Below, piece after piece: positions 45,068 through 54,343 of a DNA stretch of 64,000 bases (positions within the stretch are counted from its first letter, which is position 1; every line of letters begins with the position of its first letter). The DNA comes from Roseovarius sp. A-2 (GTDB lineage Bacteria; Pseudomonadota; Alphaproteobacteria; Rhodobacterales; Rhodobacteraceae), in the NCBI RefSeq assembly GCF_002072155.1, contig NZ_BDIY01000005.1:119005-183004 (forward strand). The letters are read 5' to 3'. The notes beneath the pieces are model-generated. The model was not told where the DNA came from. It did not search any database and saw only the letters and a program-made list of their open reading frames with translations. The position numbers and the translations under genes were made by a program.

Positions 45068-45096
45068 CGACACGGCCCTATAGCAGGGCCGTGTCG
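45068..45096 (-). terminator. Hairpin between dctP and dctQ
   Basis: CGACACGGCCC (45068-45078) and GGGCCGTGTCG (45086-45096) form a perfect 11-bp stem with a 7-base loop. It sits directly after the dctP stop (- strand) and 21 bases before dctQ. No T-run follows, so it likely stabilises dctP mRNA or attenuates read-through, giving more binding protein than permease. Confidence 0.65.
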
Positions 45097-45101
45097 TGGC
45101 C

Positions 45102-46106
45102 TTAGTTCGCGGGAGTCGCGGCGATGGCGTCTTGAAAGCTGCCGACGATGTCGGTGCCGACTTTGGCGGCCCAAGTGTCGAACGCAGGTTTGGTCGCTTC
45201 GCGGAAGGCGGTTAGCTCTTCGTCCGAAGGCTCGTAGACTTCCATTCCCTTATCGCGCAGGAATGCGACGCCTTCGGCGGTGCCTTTACGGGTAATCTCG
45301 CGCTGGTATTCCATCGCCTCGGTCGCTGCCGCACGCATCTGTTCTTGGGTGTCCGCATCCAGATCTGCCCAAACCTCGCTAGAGACACCAAGGAAGATCG
45401 GGTCATAGGAGTAATGCCACGCAGTAAGGTGTTTTTGCACTTCAAACACCTGCTGAGGAATGATTACCGCACCGATTGGGTTTTCCTGCCCGTCGACGAC
45501 ACCTTGCTGAAGCGCGGTTATCGTCTCACCCCATTGCATTTGCTGTGGATTGGCACCGAGGGCGTTCATCACATCAATATACATCGGCCCAGCCACACGC
45601 ATGTTAAGCCCCTTCATGTCTTCGGGGGTTTTGATCGGGCGGACGTTGTTGGTGACTTCGCGAAACCCATTTTCGCCCCAAGCCAAAACTTCGATGCCCT
45701 TGTCGCGCAAGATATTCTCAAGAAGCTTTGCCGGTTCGCCTTGGGTGGTCGCATCAACCTGATCGTAATTTGCATAGAGATAGGGCAGTGAGAAGACGGC
45801 CATTTCAGGCACCAGCGGGGTTACGTTAATCGCCGAGGTGACAACGAGGTCAAGCGCGCCGCGGCCCACCATTTCGGCTTGTTTCATCTGGTCGCCGCCA
45901 GAGAGTTGGGCATTTGGGAAGACACGAACATCGTAATTGCCATCGGTCTTGTCAGACAAAAGCTCGCCAAATTTCTCGGCACCCTTGTGCCAAGTCGTAG
46001 TGTCACCAGTGTTATGAGACAGGCGCAGAGTTTCGGCATGTGCCGCGCCCAAAAAAGCGCTTGTAGCTAAAATAGTGGCCAATGCGGCCTTTGAGATCAA
46101 CTTCAT
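45102..46106 (-). CDS. dctP: TRAP transporter substrate-binding protein (DctP)
   Basis: The 334-residue periplasmic protein has a Sec signal peptide (about residues 1-24, ending AAHAE) and the DctP signature WGENGFREVTNNVRPIKTPE with MRVAGPMYIDVMNALGANP. The ATG at 46106 is preferred to upstream starts because AGGAGG lies 7 bases before it and the signal peptide begins there. DctP proteins bind C4-dicarboxylates, aromatic acids or other carboxylates. The divergent thiolase and acyl-CoA synthetase suggest an acid degraded through CoA thioesters. Confidence 0.9.
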   Translation of the reverse strand: MKLISKAALATILATSAFLGAAHAETLRLSHNTGDTTTWHKGAEKFGELLSDKTDGNYDVRVFPNAQLSGGDQMKQAEMVGRGALDLVVTSAINVTPLVPEMAVFSLPYLYANYDQVDATTQGEPAKLLENILRDKGIEVLAWGENGFREVTNNVRPIKTPEDMKGLNMRVAGPMYIDVMNALGANPQQMQWGETITALQQGVVDGQENPIGAVIIPQQVFEVQKHLTAWHYSYDPIFLGVSSEVWADLDADTQEQMRAAATEAMEYQREITRKGTAEGVAFLRDKGMEVYEPSDEELTAFREATKPAFDTWAAKVGTDIVGSFQDAIAATPAN

Positions 46107-46158
46107 GGTGGTTCCTCCCTCATTGAGCCACAATGTGGAACAGAATTCGAAGTTATGG

Positions 46159-46174
46159 GCAAGATATTTCTTGC
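46159..46174. promoter_or_regulatory. Palindrome in the dctP-iclR divergent region, candidate IclR operator
   Basis: GCAAGA-TATT-TCTTGC is a perfect 6-bp inverted repeat lying 52 bases upstream of dctP and 68 bases upstream of iclR. Its place between divergent genes, one of which encodes a regulator, makes it a candidate IclR site. Confidence 0.45.
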
Positions 46175-46242
46175 AATTATCTGCGGAATGCGCAGGTCTT
46201 TGGGTGAAAACTTCGGGTAAGTGGAAGGTTGAGGTCCATATT

Positions 46243-47058
46243 ATGAATGGCGGCGATCAGGCGGCTTCCGCCAGCGGCAGCCAAGCGGTGGACCGCGCAT
46301 TGGCTCTGTTACAGATTACCGGGCGTGGTGCGGGGCGTGGCGTGACGCTGTCGGAGTTGATCGCAGCTTCTGGTCTGGGCAAGCCTACGGTGCGTCGACT
46401 GATGCTGGCACTGATCCGGCGCGGTCTGGTGGAACAAGACAGTGCCACTCGGCTCTATTTTCTGGGAGAGGAGAGCTATGTCCTCGGAACCTTGGCGACA
46501 CCGCGCCATGGGCTGTTGGAGATTGCCGCAGATGCGGTTGTGCGGCTTGCCGAAGTGAGCGGCGATACGGCCTTCGTCAGCATGCGGCGCGGCTCTGCTT
46601 CGGTTTGCCTGCACCGCGAAGACGGGGCTTTCCCGATCCGCACCCATGCTCTTGAGACAGGTGCGCAGCATCCACTTGGGATCGGGGCAGGTTCGCTCGC
46701 TATGCTGAGCGCACTGCCGGATGCAGAGGTCGAAATGGTGCTCTCAGACAACGCTGAGAGGATGGCTTCGGATTACCCGAATTATGATGCGGAACTGCTG
46801 CGCAGCGACGTGGCCACGACGCGGGCGCGGGGGTTTGCATTGAACCCCGGTCGAATCGTACCCGGTAGTTGGGGGGTCGGTGTGGTCTTGCGTCGTCCGG
46901 ACGGGTCGGTCGCCGGGGCCATGTCAATTGCAGCGATCGAGAGCCGCATGCTGCCACCGCGTGATACGGAACTGGCCACTTTGCTGGCCCGCGAGGCACG
47001 AGAGATTGAAGTACGGTTGGCACGGCGCATGCCGCAAGCGGCCCTAGAGGAGGACTGA
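46243..47058 (+). CDS. IclR-family transcriptional regulator
   Basis: The 271-residue protein has an N-terminal winged HTH (QAVDRALALLQI and the recognition region GLGKPTVRRLMLALIRRGLV) and a C-terminal IclR effector domain ending in EIEVRLARR. The ATG at 46243 is chosen because the frame upstream runs into the dctP promoter and signal peptide on the other strand. IclR proteins often control degradation of aromatic and aliphatic acids. It is divergent from the TRAP operon and 2 bases before the thiolase gene, so it probably senses the pathway substrate or an intermediate. Confidence 0.9.
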   Translation: MNGGDQAASASGSQAVDRALALLQITGRGAGRGVTLSELIAASGLGKPTVRRLMLALIRRGLVEQDSATRLYFLGEESYVLGTLATPRHGLLEIAADAVVRLAEVSGDTAFVSMRRGSASVCLHREDGAFPIRTHALETGAQHPLGIGAGSLAMLSALPDAEVEMVLSDNAERMASDYPNYDAELLRSDVATTRARGFALNPGRIVPGSWGVGVVLRRPDGSVAGAMSIAAIESRMLPPRDTELATLLAREAREIEVRLARRMPQAALEED

Positions 47059-47060
47059 CA

Positions 47061-48230
47061 ATGACAGACCCTTATATTGTGGGCTGGGCCCATAACGCCT
47101 TTGGCAAAAGCGAAGCCCCGGACACAGAGGCGCTGATGGCCGAGGTCACGGGCCCGGCGCTGGACCATGCGGGTGTGGCGGCCGAAGACGTTGATGGGCT
47201 CTTCGTCGGTGTGTTCAACAACGGATTTTCGGATCAAGATTTTCAGGGCGCGCTGGTGGGTATGGGCAATGAGGCATTGGCCCGTGTGCCTGCCACTCGT
47301 TATGAAAACGCTTGCGCCACCGGATCAGCTGCACTGCATGGGGCGATGGATTTCATCGCCAGTGGCCGCGGCAAGATCGCACTCGTTGTAGGGGCCGAGA
47401 AGATGACCGCCACGCCGGGAGTGGAGGTTGGTGACATACTGCTGGGCGCCTCTTACCGGCGCGAAGAAGCGGATGTGCGTGGTGGGTTTGCCGGACTATT
47501 TGGGCAGATCGCGGGAAGCTACTTTCAGCGCTACGGCGACCAATCCGAAGCGCTGGCGATGATTGCCGCCAAAAACCATCACAACGGATTGCAGAACCCT
47601 TTTGCCCATATGCAGCGGGATTTCGATGTGGCCTTTTGCAATACTGTGTCGGAGAAGAACCCCCTCGTCGCGGGGCCCTTGCGGCGCACTGATTGTTCGC
47701 TGGTCTCGGATGGCGCGGCAGCGATGGTATTAGCTGCGCCCGAAGTTGCGGCCCAGTTACAGCGCGCGATCCGCTTCCGCGCTCGAAGCCATACCAACGA
47801 GCCCCTGGCCCTGTCGCGCCGCGACATCACCCGATTTGACGGTGCAAGGCGAGCGTGGGAGCAGGCTTTTGCAGCAGGTGGCGTGACGCTGGACGATCTG
47901 AGCCTTGTTGAGACCCATGACTGTTTCACCGTTGCAGAACTGTTGGAATATGAGGCGATGGGATTGACCGAGCCGGGGCAGGGGGCGCGTGCCATCCGCG
48001 AAGGCTGGACGGCCAAAGACGGACGGCTGCCGGTAAACCCCTCAGGTGGGCTAAAGTCCAAGGGGCATCCCATCGGGGCGACAGGCGTGTCGATGCATGT
48101 GATGGCCGCGATGCAGTTGATGGGCGAAGCGAGTGGCATGCAGGTCTCAGATGCAGAGCTTGCCGGGGTGTTCAATATGGGCGGGGCAGCGGTGGCGTCT
48201 TATGCCTCAATTCTTGAGCGGCTCGCATGA
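47061..48230 (+). CDS. Thiolase family protein (SCP2/acetyl-CoA acetyltransferase-like)
   Basis: The 389-residue thiolase-fold protein has the nucleophile Cys85 in YENACATGSAA, the HDCFTVAELLEYEAMG segment with the SCP-x-type histidine, and the C-terminal NPSGGLKSKGHPIGATG. This pattern belongs to the SCP-x/lipid-transfer thiolase group rather than to AtoB-type enzymes, which have a Cys in the C-terminal motif. It could cleave a beta-ketoacyl-CoA. It is coupled to the acyl-CoA synthetase by an ATGA overlap. Confidence 0.87.
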   Translation: MTDPYIVGWAHNAFGKSEAPDTEALMAEVTGPALDHAGVAAEDVDGLFVGVFNNGFSDQDFQGALVGMGNEALARVPATRYENACATGSAALHGAMDFIASGRGKIALVVGAEKMTATPGVEVGDILLGASYRREEADVRGGFAGLFGQIAGSYFQRYGDQSEALAMIAAKNHHNGLQNPFAHMQRDFDVAFCNTVSEKNPLVAGPLRRTDCSLVSDGAAAMVLAAPEVAAQLQRAIRFRARSHTNEPLALSRRDITRFDGARRAWEQAFAAGGVTLDDLSLVETHDCFTVAELLEYEAMGLTEPGQGARAIREGWTAKDGRLPVNPSGGLKSKGHPIGATGVSMHVMAAMQLMGEASGMQVSDAELAGVFNMGGAAVASYASILERLA

Positions 48231-49795
48231 TGCAGCCTGTTTCAACCCGCGTCATGAACCTTTCGCAGTTTTTGACCGACTCTGCGCGGCGTAACCCCGA
48301 CAGCATCGGTCTTGTCTGGGGAGAAGAGACTTGGCGCTGGACCGAGTTAGAGGCGCGCGCGACCGCCTTTGCTGCCGCTTTGCGCGACCGCTTTGGGATG
48401 CGCAAGGGGGACCGCTTGCTGGTGCAATCCGCCAATTGTAACCAGATGTTCGAAGCCGCTTTCGCCTGTTGGAAACTCGGTTGCGTCTGGGTGCCCGCTA
48501 ATTTCCGCCAAACGCCGGAAGAGGTGGCTTGGCTCGCCGCGTCTTCGGGTGCAAAGGGGTTGTTGGCGGGGGCCGAATTTGCAGAGCATATCGCTGCCTG
48601 CAACGATGTTGCCTTTACCGTGTCAATTGGCGGCACGGGCCAAGATGACTACGATACGCTCGTCGGTGCTTTTGCGGGTGTCGCGGTCACCACGGCCACC
48701 GTGGACCGTGACGACCCTGCGTGGTTCTTCTTTACATCTGGCACGACTGGAAAGCCGAAGGCAGCTGTTCTGACGCACGGTCAATTGGCCTTCGTCATCA
48801 CCAACCATCTATGTGATCTGATGCCGGGGACGGGGCCAGATGATGTCTCTATCGTTGTGGCTCCGTTGTCTCATGGGGCGGGGATTCACCAGTTGACGCA
48901 GGTGGCGCATGGGGCCAAAACCATCCTCCCTGGCGGGTCCAAATTCGATCCTGCCGAGATCTGGCGTCTGATCGCCAAATGGCGCGTTACGAACGCATTC
49001 ACGGTGCCGACGATTGTAAAGATGCTGGTTGAGCATCCTTCCGTTCACGAGCACGACCATTCCAGCCTGCGCTATATGATCTATGCTGGAGCACCAATGT
49101 ACCGGGCTGATCAGATCCGTGCGATTGAGGTTGTAGGCCCAGTACTGGTGCAATATTTCGGGTTGGGCGAAGTTACTGGCAACATCACTGTGCTGCCGCC
49201 GGTCCATCACTCTGCTGACGACACCTCAATGCGGATCGGGACCTGCGGCTTTGCGCGGACAGGGATGCAGGTTCAGGTGCAAGACGCCGAAGGTCACGAA
49301 GTGGCACCGGGTGAGACCGGAGAGGTTGCGGTTATCGGCCCGGCTGTCTTTGCCGGATATTACAACAACCCCGAGGCCAATGCCAAAGCGTTCCGCAACA
49401 GCTGGTTTCTGACTGGCGACCTTGGCCATATGGACGCTGAGGGGTTCCTTTATCTGACGGACCGGGCGTCGGATATGTATATTTCGGGCGGCTCAAACAT
49501 CTATCCGCGTGAGATTGAAGAGAAGATATTGCAACATCCGGGCATCAGCGAATGCGCTGTTCTGGGGATGCCGGACCCGACATGGGGCGAGGTCGGTATC
49601 GCCGTCTGCGTCGCGCAGGACAATGCGCCTGAGGCTGCCGCTTTGTTGGAATGGTTGGGGGCAAAAATGCCGCGGTATAAGATGCCCAAAACCGTCGTGT
49701 TCTGGGATGAGATGCCAAAATCTGGCTATGGGAAGATCACCAAGAAACTGATCAGAGCCGAACTGGCATCTCGCGGGGAATTTGCGAATGTCTGA
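48227..49795 (+). CDS. Acyl-CoA synthetase (AMP-dependent ligase)
   Basis: The 522-residue ANL-superfamily ligase has the P-loop FFTSGTTGKPKA (residues 168-179), the A5-type YFGLGEVTGN, GDLGHMDAEGFLYLTDRASD and the C-terminal lysine segment SGYGKITKKLIR. It would activate a carboxylic acid to its CoA thioester using ATP. The ATG at 48227 overlaps the thiolase stop; ATG codons at 48230 and 48254 are alternatives. It forms a CoA pathway with thiolase, the TRAP importer and the SDR. Confidence 0.89.
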   Translation: MMQPVSTRVMNLSQFLTDSARRNPDSIGLVWGEETWRWTELEARATAFAAALRDRFGMRKGDRLLVQSANCNQMFEAAFACWKLGCVWVPANFRQTPEEVAWLAASSGAKGLLAGAEFAEHIAACNDVAFTVSIGGTGQDDYDTLVGAFAGVAVTTATVDRDDPAWFFFTSGTTGKPKAAVLTHGQLAFVITNHLCDLMPGTGPDDVSIVVAPLSHGAGIHQLTQVAHGAKTILPGGSKFDPAEIWRLIAKWRVTNAFTVPTIVKMLVEHPSVHEHDHSSLRYMIYAGAPMYRADQIRAIEVVGPVLVQYFGLGEVTGNITVLPPVHHSADDTSMRIGTCGFARTGMQVQVQDAEGHEVAPGETGEVAVIGPAVFAGYYNNPEANAKAFRNSWFLTGDLGHMDAEGFLYLTDRASDMYISGGSNIYPREIEEKILQHPGISECAVLGMPDPTWGEVGIAVCVAQDNAPEAAALLEWLGAKMPRYKMPKTVVFWDEMPKSGYGKITKKLIRAELASRGEFANV

Positions 49796-50603
49796 GGTGC
49801 GGATGTTGCAGCATCCCGGCCCGGCCGCGGAGGAACGGATTTGCGCGGTGCCGTGCCGGGCGACTCATCGACGGGTAAAGTTGAGGGCCGGGACCACAAT
49901 CTTGCAGGCGATGACCAAAGCAGCGGGCGGTGCAGGTGCTTGGTTTGATTTGGCTGAGTTACCAGTCCGGCAGCTCACCTTCGTCCGGCCTGCACCGGCC
50001 TCAGATGATCGCCATGTGGCGTGGTACAGTCGTGAGACAGTGTTGCGGGATGCCGTGATCCAGCAGGCCGGTGCGCATCTGGGCCGACGAGATGGTGAAC
50101 CCTTCGCGCATGTTCATGGTATGTGGACCGACCAAAACGGAGCCTGTCACGCGGGGCACCTTTTGGCTGAGAAAACGATCCTATCTGCTGATCACATCGT
50201 CGATGTTTGGCAGCTAGAGGGCGCCTTGTTTGAAAGTGCGTTGGACGTTGAGACGGGGTTCAACTTGTTTCGCCCGATTATCACTCAACAGGTTGGCAAT
50301 CCAAATGCGGTGCTTGGAACGATCCGGCCAAACGAGCTGATTGAAGAAGGCATAGCAAAATGCGCGGCCGCCACTGAACTGTCGGCAACCACCGTGAAAG
50401 GCCTTGGGAGCTTGGCCGGCACGCAATTGGAGGGACAATTAGCCCTGAACGATGTTGCAACCGAGGTTCTTCTTCTGGGTGCCGACGGCCTCAGCGTGAT
50501 TGCCGTCGGCTTTGAAGGCGCTCCCATCACTGGAGAGATGGCTCCGCTCTCAAACCGAGTCTGTGTGACGTTTGAGGTGCTTTTGCTATCACACGCAGAG
50601 TGA
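49788..50603 (+). CDS. PPC/DUF296-domain protein
   Basis: The 271-residue protein has the PPC-type pattern FAHVHGMWTDQNGACHAGHL with LEGALFESALDVETGFNLF, and a second, weaker half later. Family members from plants bind DNA, but the bacterial branch has no known enzyme activity; these are found near acyl-CoA genes. No AT-hook or signal peptide is present. The ATG at 49788 lies inside the end of the acyl-CoA synthetase gene, so they are coupled. Its job in the pathway is not known. Confidence 0.68.
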   Translation: MSEVRMLQHPGPAAEERICAVPCRATHRRVKLRAGTTILQAMTKAAGGAGAWFDLAELPVRQLTFVRPAPASDDRHVAWYSRETVLRDAVIQQAGAHLGRRDGEPFAHVHGMWTDQNGACHAGHLLAEKTILSADHIVDVWQLEGALFESALDVETGFNLFRPIITQQVGNPNAVLGTIRPNELIEEGIAKCAAATELSATTVKGLGSLAGTQLEGQLALNDVATEVLLLGADGLSVIAVGFEGAPITGEMAPLSNRVCVTFEVLLLSHAE

Positions 50604-50883
50604 ATGCCGCCCTTGATCCGATTCAACGACAGCCGCTTGACCAAAGACTGTCACCTATAATGCTCTTCGCTTAGGTATTCGCGCAGCTCAAAGCCCGTTG
50701 TTTAGATTTGAACCTGATCCGCCGACCACCATCTCGGCCAGCGGCTTCTGTAAATGCCGCATTCGAAGGCCTGACAGAAGCACGCACTCGATCACTACCT
50801 AGGTGCAGACGCAGGCCCGGTGTCCCCGTGGAAGCGACGCGATGGCTGTGCCCCGAGTGACGCGGGTGCCAATCGATCATGGG
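50604..50883. other. Convergent intergenic region without recognised gene
   Basis: These 280 bases separate the PPC-domain gene from the convergent quinone oxidoreductase. A short - strand frame (50671-50880) has no recognisable domain or ribosome site. No clear hairpin terminator was seen. Confidence 0.5.
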
Positions 50884-51873
50884 TCAGGCGACTTTCAGAA
50901 CGATCTTGCCGATATGGGCCGAGCTTTCCATCCGGGCATGCGCCTCCGAGGCATCGGCCAAAGCGTATTCGCTGTCCATCACCGGACCAATCCGACCGGA
51001 GGCGAGATGAGGCCAGACCTCGGTCTCCAACGCGCGGGCGATGGCCGTCTTGGCCGCCGGCGATTGCGGTCGCAGGGTGGAGCCGGTGATCGTCAGACGA
51101 CGGGTCATGACTTGTGTCATGTTCAGCTCGACCTCCGGCCCTTGCAGGAACGCGATCTGTACCAAACGTCCGTCATCGGCCAACGCATCCAGATTGCGCG
51201 CGATATATGGCCCGCCAACCATATCGAGGATCAGATCTGCACCGCCTTCGGCCCTGAGCACCTCGACGAAATCAGCCTCACGGTAATTTAGTGCCTGGTC
51301 TGCCCCGAGGTCCAGGCATGACTGGCATTTCGAAACCGATCCGGCAGTCGTGAAAACGCGGGCGCCGTGCAATGCGGCGAGCTGGATGGCGACGGTGCCG
51401 ATACCGGATGAGCCGCCATGTACGAGAAACCGTTCCCCGGCCTTCAGACCGCCGCGCATGAAGACATTCGTCCAAACGGTGAAGAAGGTCTCGCATAGGG
51501 CGGCCGCGCGATCCATCGACATGCCGTCGGGCACGGGAAGAGCATGGTCGGCGTCGGTCACGGCATATTCGGCATATCCCCCGCCGGGCAGGAGTGCAGC
51601 CACGGCATCGCCGACGGACCAGCGGGTGACCCCGTCGCCGATGGCGGCAACATGGCCGGACGCCTCGAGCCCCGGCAAGGGCGACGCATCGGGGGGCGGC
51701 GCGTAATTGCCCGCACGTTGCAGCGCGTCGGGGCGGTTGACCCCGGCATAGGCGATGCGGACGAGAATTTGCCCCGGACCGGGGCGTGGGACCGGCGCGG
51801 TTGCGGGCTTCAACACCTCCGGCCCGCCATATTCGGAAATTTCAACGACGGTCATCTCGGAGGGGATCTGCAT
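50884..51873 (-). CDS. NAD(P)H:quinone oxidoreductase-like medium-chain dehydrogenase/reductase
   Basis: The 329-residue MDR protein of the zinc-free quinone oxidoreductase (PIG3-like) group has AGVNRPDALQRAGNY, the cofactor motif GGSSGIGTVAIQLA and TGSTLRPQS. It lacks structural zinc cysteines. Enzymes of this group reduce quinones or enoyl/enone bonds with NADPH. It is the last gene of the TetR-linked operon, so it may act on an unsaturated or keto intermediate. A start at residue 7 (51855) is also possible. Confidence 0.88.
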   Translation of the reverse strand: MQIPSEMTVVEISEYGGPEVLKPATAPVPRPGPGQILVRIAYAGVNRPDALQRAGNYAPPPDASPLPGLEASGHVAAIGDGVTRWSVGDAVAALLPGGGYAEYAVTDADHALPVPDGMSMDRAAALCETFFTVWTNVFMRGGLKAGERFLVHGGSSGIGTVAIQLAALHGARVFTTAGSVSKCQSCLDLGADQALNYREADFVEVLRAEGGADLILDMVGGPYIARNLDALADDGRLVQIAFLQGPEVELNMTQVMTRRLTITGSTLRPQSPAAKTAIARALETEVWPHLASGRIGPVMDSEYALADASEAHARMESSAHIGKIVLKVA

Positions 51874-51954
51874 CGGGGGTCACTTTCGTAAAGTCAGTTT
51901 GGAGGTGGCAACGTCGCATTGCGCGCGACGCTGCCGTGTTTGAGGTCGGGCCGA

Positions 51955-53004
51955 TTAGGCGCGTCCGGTCACCCTGAGAAACTCGTGCAACATCTCGCCG
52001 ACGCGACCGCTGTATTTCGGATCCTGTTCAGAGTAGTCGTCGACGACTTCGAGTGAATACTGCCGCAGGTTGTCCTGCGCCTGCTGGTCGAGCTGGACCA
52101 GTTCACCGCCCATTTCCGCGAAATCCCGCTTGCGCAGCAAGTCCTGATGCAGGAAATGCGCGGATGCATCGGCAGACGTGGCGCGCACAATTTCGTTGAA
52201 CGTCGCCTTCAGATCGTCGCCGAGGGCATTCCAGGGTTCGAGACCGACCATCACTTCGCCGTTGAGATGGCCCAAAAGGTCCGGCTCAATGATGTATTTG
52301 TTCACTTCTTGGAAGTTCATGCCCCAGCCGGTGGAGGTGGAGCCCCAATGCGCGCCTTCGACCACACCGGTCTGCAGCGCCTGGTAAAGTTCCCCTCCCG
52401 GGATCGAAACTGGCGCAGCGCCCATCTTGGCGAAGACCAGGGCAGCGGCCCCGGTCGAGCGGACGCGCCAGCCCGAGAAGTCCTCGGTCGTGACCAGCGG
52501 CTTGTTGGAATAGAGTGTAAGGCCGGAATAAGACACTGGGCCGGCCTGATAGACACCTTGTTCGGCATAGGCTTCGCGGATCACGTCGATGGCGCCCATT
52601 TCGTAGAAGAAGGCGTGCATTTCCTCGTGACGGTCCCAGGCCCCGATATGGCCGTTTAGATGGCCCGCGACAGGGATCCGGCCGATCCAGTAGGCGGGAT
52701 AGATGAAGGCGCTCTCGAGCAGACCGCGGCGCACCGCGTTCAGCACTTCGCCGGTCGGAACGATGCCGTCATTCTGCACCGGGGTGATGGTCAGCTCTCC
52801 GCCGGTCGCTTCGGTGACGCGGTTGCAGAATTTCACGAAGACATCTTCGTAATACCAGTTGCCGGTCGGCCAATGGGTTTGCATCCGCCACGTGATGCCG
52901 CCCTGCGCGATGGCGGGCGGTGCGGCTAGGGTCGTCGCCGCGGCGGCTCCTGCGCTGGCCGCAAAGAAGCCACGGCGGGACATCGGTTTTGTCTTGATGG
53001 TCAT
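51955..53004 (-). CDS. dctP: TRAP transporter substrate-binding protein (Tat-type leader)
   Basis: The 349-residue DctP-family protein has a twin-arginine leader (SRRGFFAASAGAAAATTLAA, cleavage near AIAQ). GGELYQALQTGVVEGAHWGS and WRVRSTGAAALVFAKMGA place it in the TakP/mannitol-chloroaromatic-type branch. GAGGAG lies just upstream of the ATG. It follows dctM by 34 bases and would bring the organic acid substrate of the adjacent acyl-CoA genes to the permease. Confidence 0.88.
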   Translation of the reverse strand: MTIKTKPMSRRGFFAASAGAAAATTLAAPPAIAQGGITWRMQTHWPTGNWYYEDVFVKFCNRVTEATGGELTITPVQNDGIVPTGEVLNAVRRGLLESAFIYPAYWIGRIPVAGHLNGHIGAWDRHEEMHAFFYEMGAIDVIREAYAEQGVYQAGPVSYSGLTLYSNKPLVTTEDFSGWRVRSTGAAALVFAKMGAAPVSIPGGELYQALQTGVVEGAHWGSTSTGWGMNFQEVNKYIIEPDLLGHLNGEVMVGLEPWNALGDDLKATFNEIVRATSADASAHFLHQDLLRKRDFAEMGGELVQLDQQAQDNLRQYSLEVVDDYSEQDPKYSGRVGEMLHEFLRVTGRA

Positions 53005-53038
53005 GGTCGTCTCCTCCTCTGGATTTGGTCTTGTCGGA

Positions 53039-54343
53039 TCACCGGATTGGAATGTCGGTGAATGTGGTGATGGTTTCTGGCACTAGGAAAATCAGCGCGC
53101 CGGTAATCAGCATCAGGATCAGGAACGGGGCCACGGCGCGGTAGATCGCGGTGATCGGCGTCTTGGGGCTCAGGCTCTTGAGATAGAACAGGTTGTAGCC
53201 GAAAGGGGGCGAAATATAGCCGATACACAGGTTCAACTGGAACAGGATGCAGAACCAGATCGGATCGAAGCCAAGCTCGATCACGATCGGAAAGAAAATC
53301 GGCAGAACAAGCAAAATGATCCCGACCGGATCGAGGAACATGCCCAATATCAGCGTGATCAGCTGCATGATCAGGATCATGATCAGCGGGTGGACGTCCA
53401 TGCCGCCAAGCGCTGCGGTCATGAAGGTGGTTCCGCCACCGCCGCCATAGATGGCGATGAAAGCCGAAGCGCCGAAAACGATCCAGATCACCATTCCCGT
53501 CATGGAGGCAGTGGCATGGCTGACCTCGCAAATATACTTGAGCGTCAACTCTCCGCGAATAGCCACGGACATGACGACGAAAGCTGCACCAACCGCCGCC
53601 GCCTCGGTCGGGGTGGCGATCCCTGCGAAGATCGAGATCAGAACCGACAGGATGATGATCAGCGGCAAAATCACCGATCTCAACGCAGATAGCCTTTCGC
53701 GCAAAGGTGCGCGAAACTCTGCCCCGGGTGCGAGGTCGGGCGAAAGGCGCGCACGGATCGCGACATAGAGCATGAAGACCACCAACAAGAGCAACCCCGC
53801 GACAAGTCCGCCCATGAACAGGCGGCCGACGGACTGACCGGTCTGCATCCCGATGAGGATCAACGTGATTGATGGCGGGATCATGATGCCGAGCGTGCCC
53901 GACGCGCCGATGGTGCCCAGCACGAAGCTGCGGTCGTAGCCGCGCTTGTCCATTGCGGGAATGCCCACCAGCCCGGTTGTCACCGTCGAGGCGGCACAGC
54001 TTCCGGTCATGGCCGACAGGGTCGCAGCAAAGCCCGACGTTCCGAGCAGCAGCCCTCCCGGGGTCCGCCCCGACCATAAGAAAAACGCGTGATAAAGATC
54101 GTTGGCAATGCGGGACTTGGCCAAGGCCACACCGATGAAGACGAACAGCGGAACCGCTGACAGAAGGATCGACCACATGTTGCCGAACATGGTGGTTACG
54201 ATGGAATACATGCCGTTCTGCCCGAACATGGCCAGACCGAAGATCACCGCCGTGCCGCCCATGGCGAAGGACAGCGAGACGCCCGCGATGATCGAGATCA
54301 GCAGGAGGCCGAACATGCCGATGGTAAGAAGTTCAGGGCTCAT
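53039..54343 (-). CDS. dctM: TRAP transporter large permease (DctM)
   Basis: The 434-residue polytopic protein shows DctM motifs SAVPLFVFIGVALAKSRIA, GTIGASGTLGIMIPPSITL and GYISPPFGYNLFYLK. The start ATG at 54343 overlaps the dctQ stop by four bases. Upstream in-frame sequence to 54469 is antisense-like shadow of dctQ. It has the standard size, unlike the extended DctM at 21453-24095. Confidence 0.9.
   Translation of the reverse strand: MSPELLTIGMFGLLLISIIAGVSLSFAMGGTAVIFGLAMFGQNGMYSIVTTMFGNMWSILLSAVPLFVFIGVALAKSRIANDLYHAFFLWSGRTPGGLLLGTSGFAATLSAMTGSCAASTVTTGLVGIPAMDKRGYDRSFVLGTIGASGTLGIMIPPSITLILIGMQTGQSVGRLFMGGLVAGLLLLVVFMLYVAIRARLSPDLAPGAEFRAPLRERLSALRSVILPLIIILSVLISIFAGIATPTEAAAVGAAFVVMSVAIRGELTLKYICEVSHATASMTGMVIWIVFGASAFIAIYGGGGGTTFMTAALGGMDVHPLIMILIMQLITLILGMFLDPVGIILLVLPIFFPIVIELGFDPIWFCILFQLNLCIGYISPPFGYNLFYLKSLSPKTPITAIYRAVAPFLILMLITGALIFLVPETITTFTDIPIR

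Noticed and set aside
50671..50880. A 69-codon - strand frame between the PPC gene and the quinone oxidoreductase
   Set aside because: Arg-rich translation without any recognisable motif. The gap is better read as non-coding.
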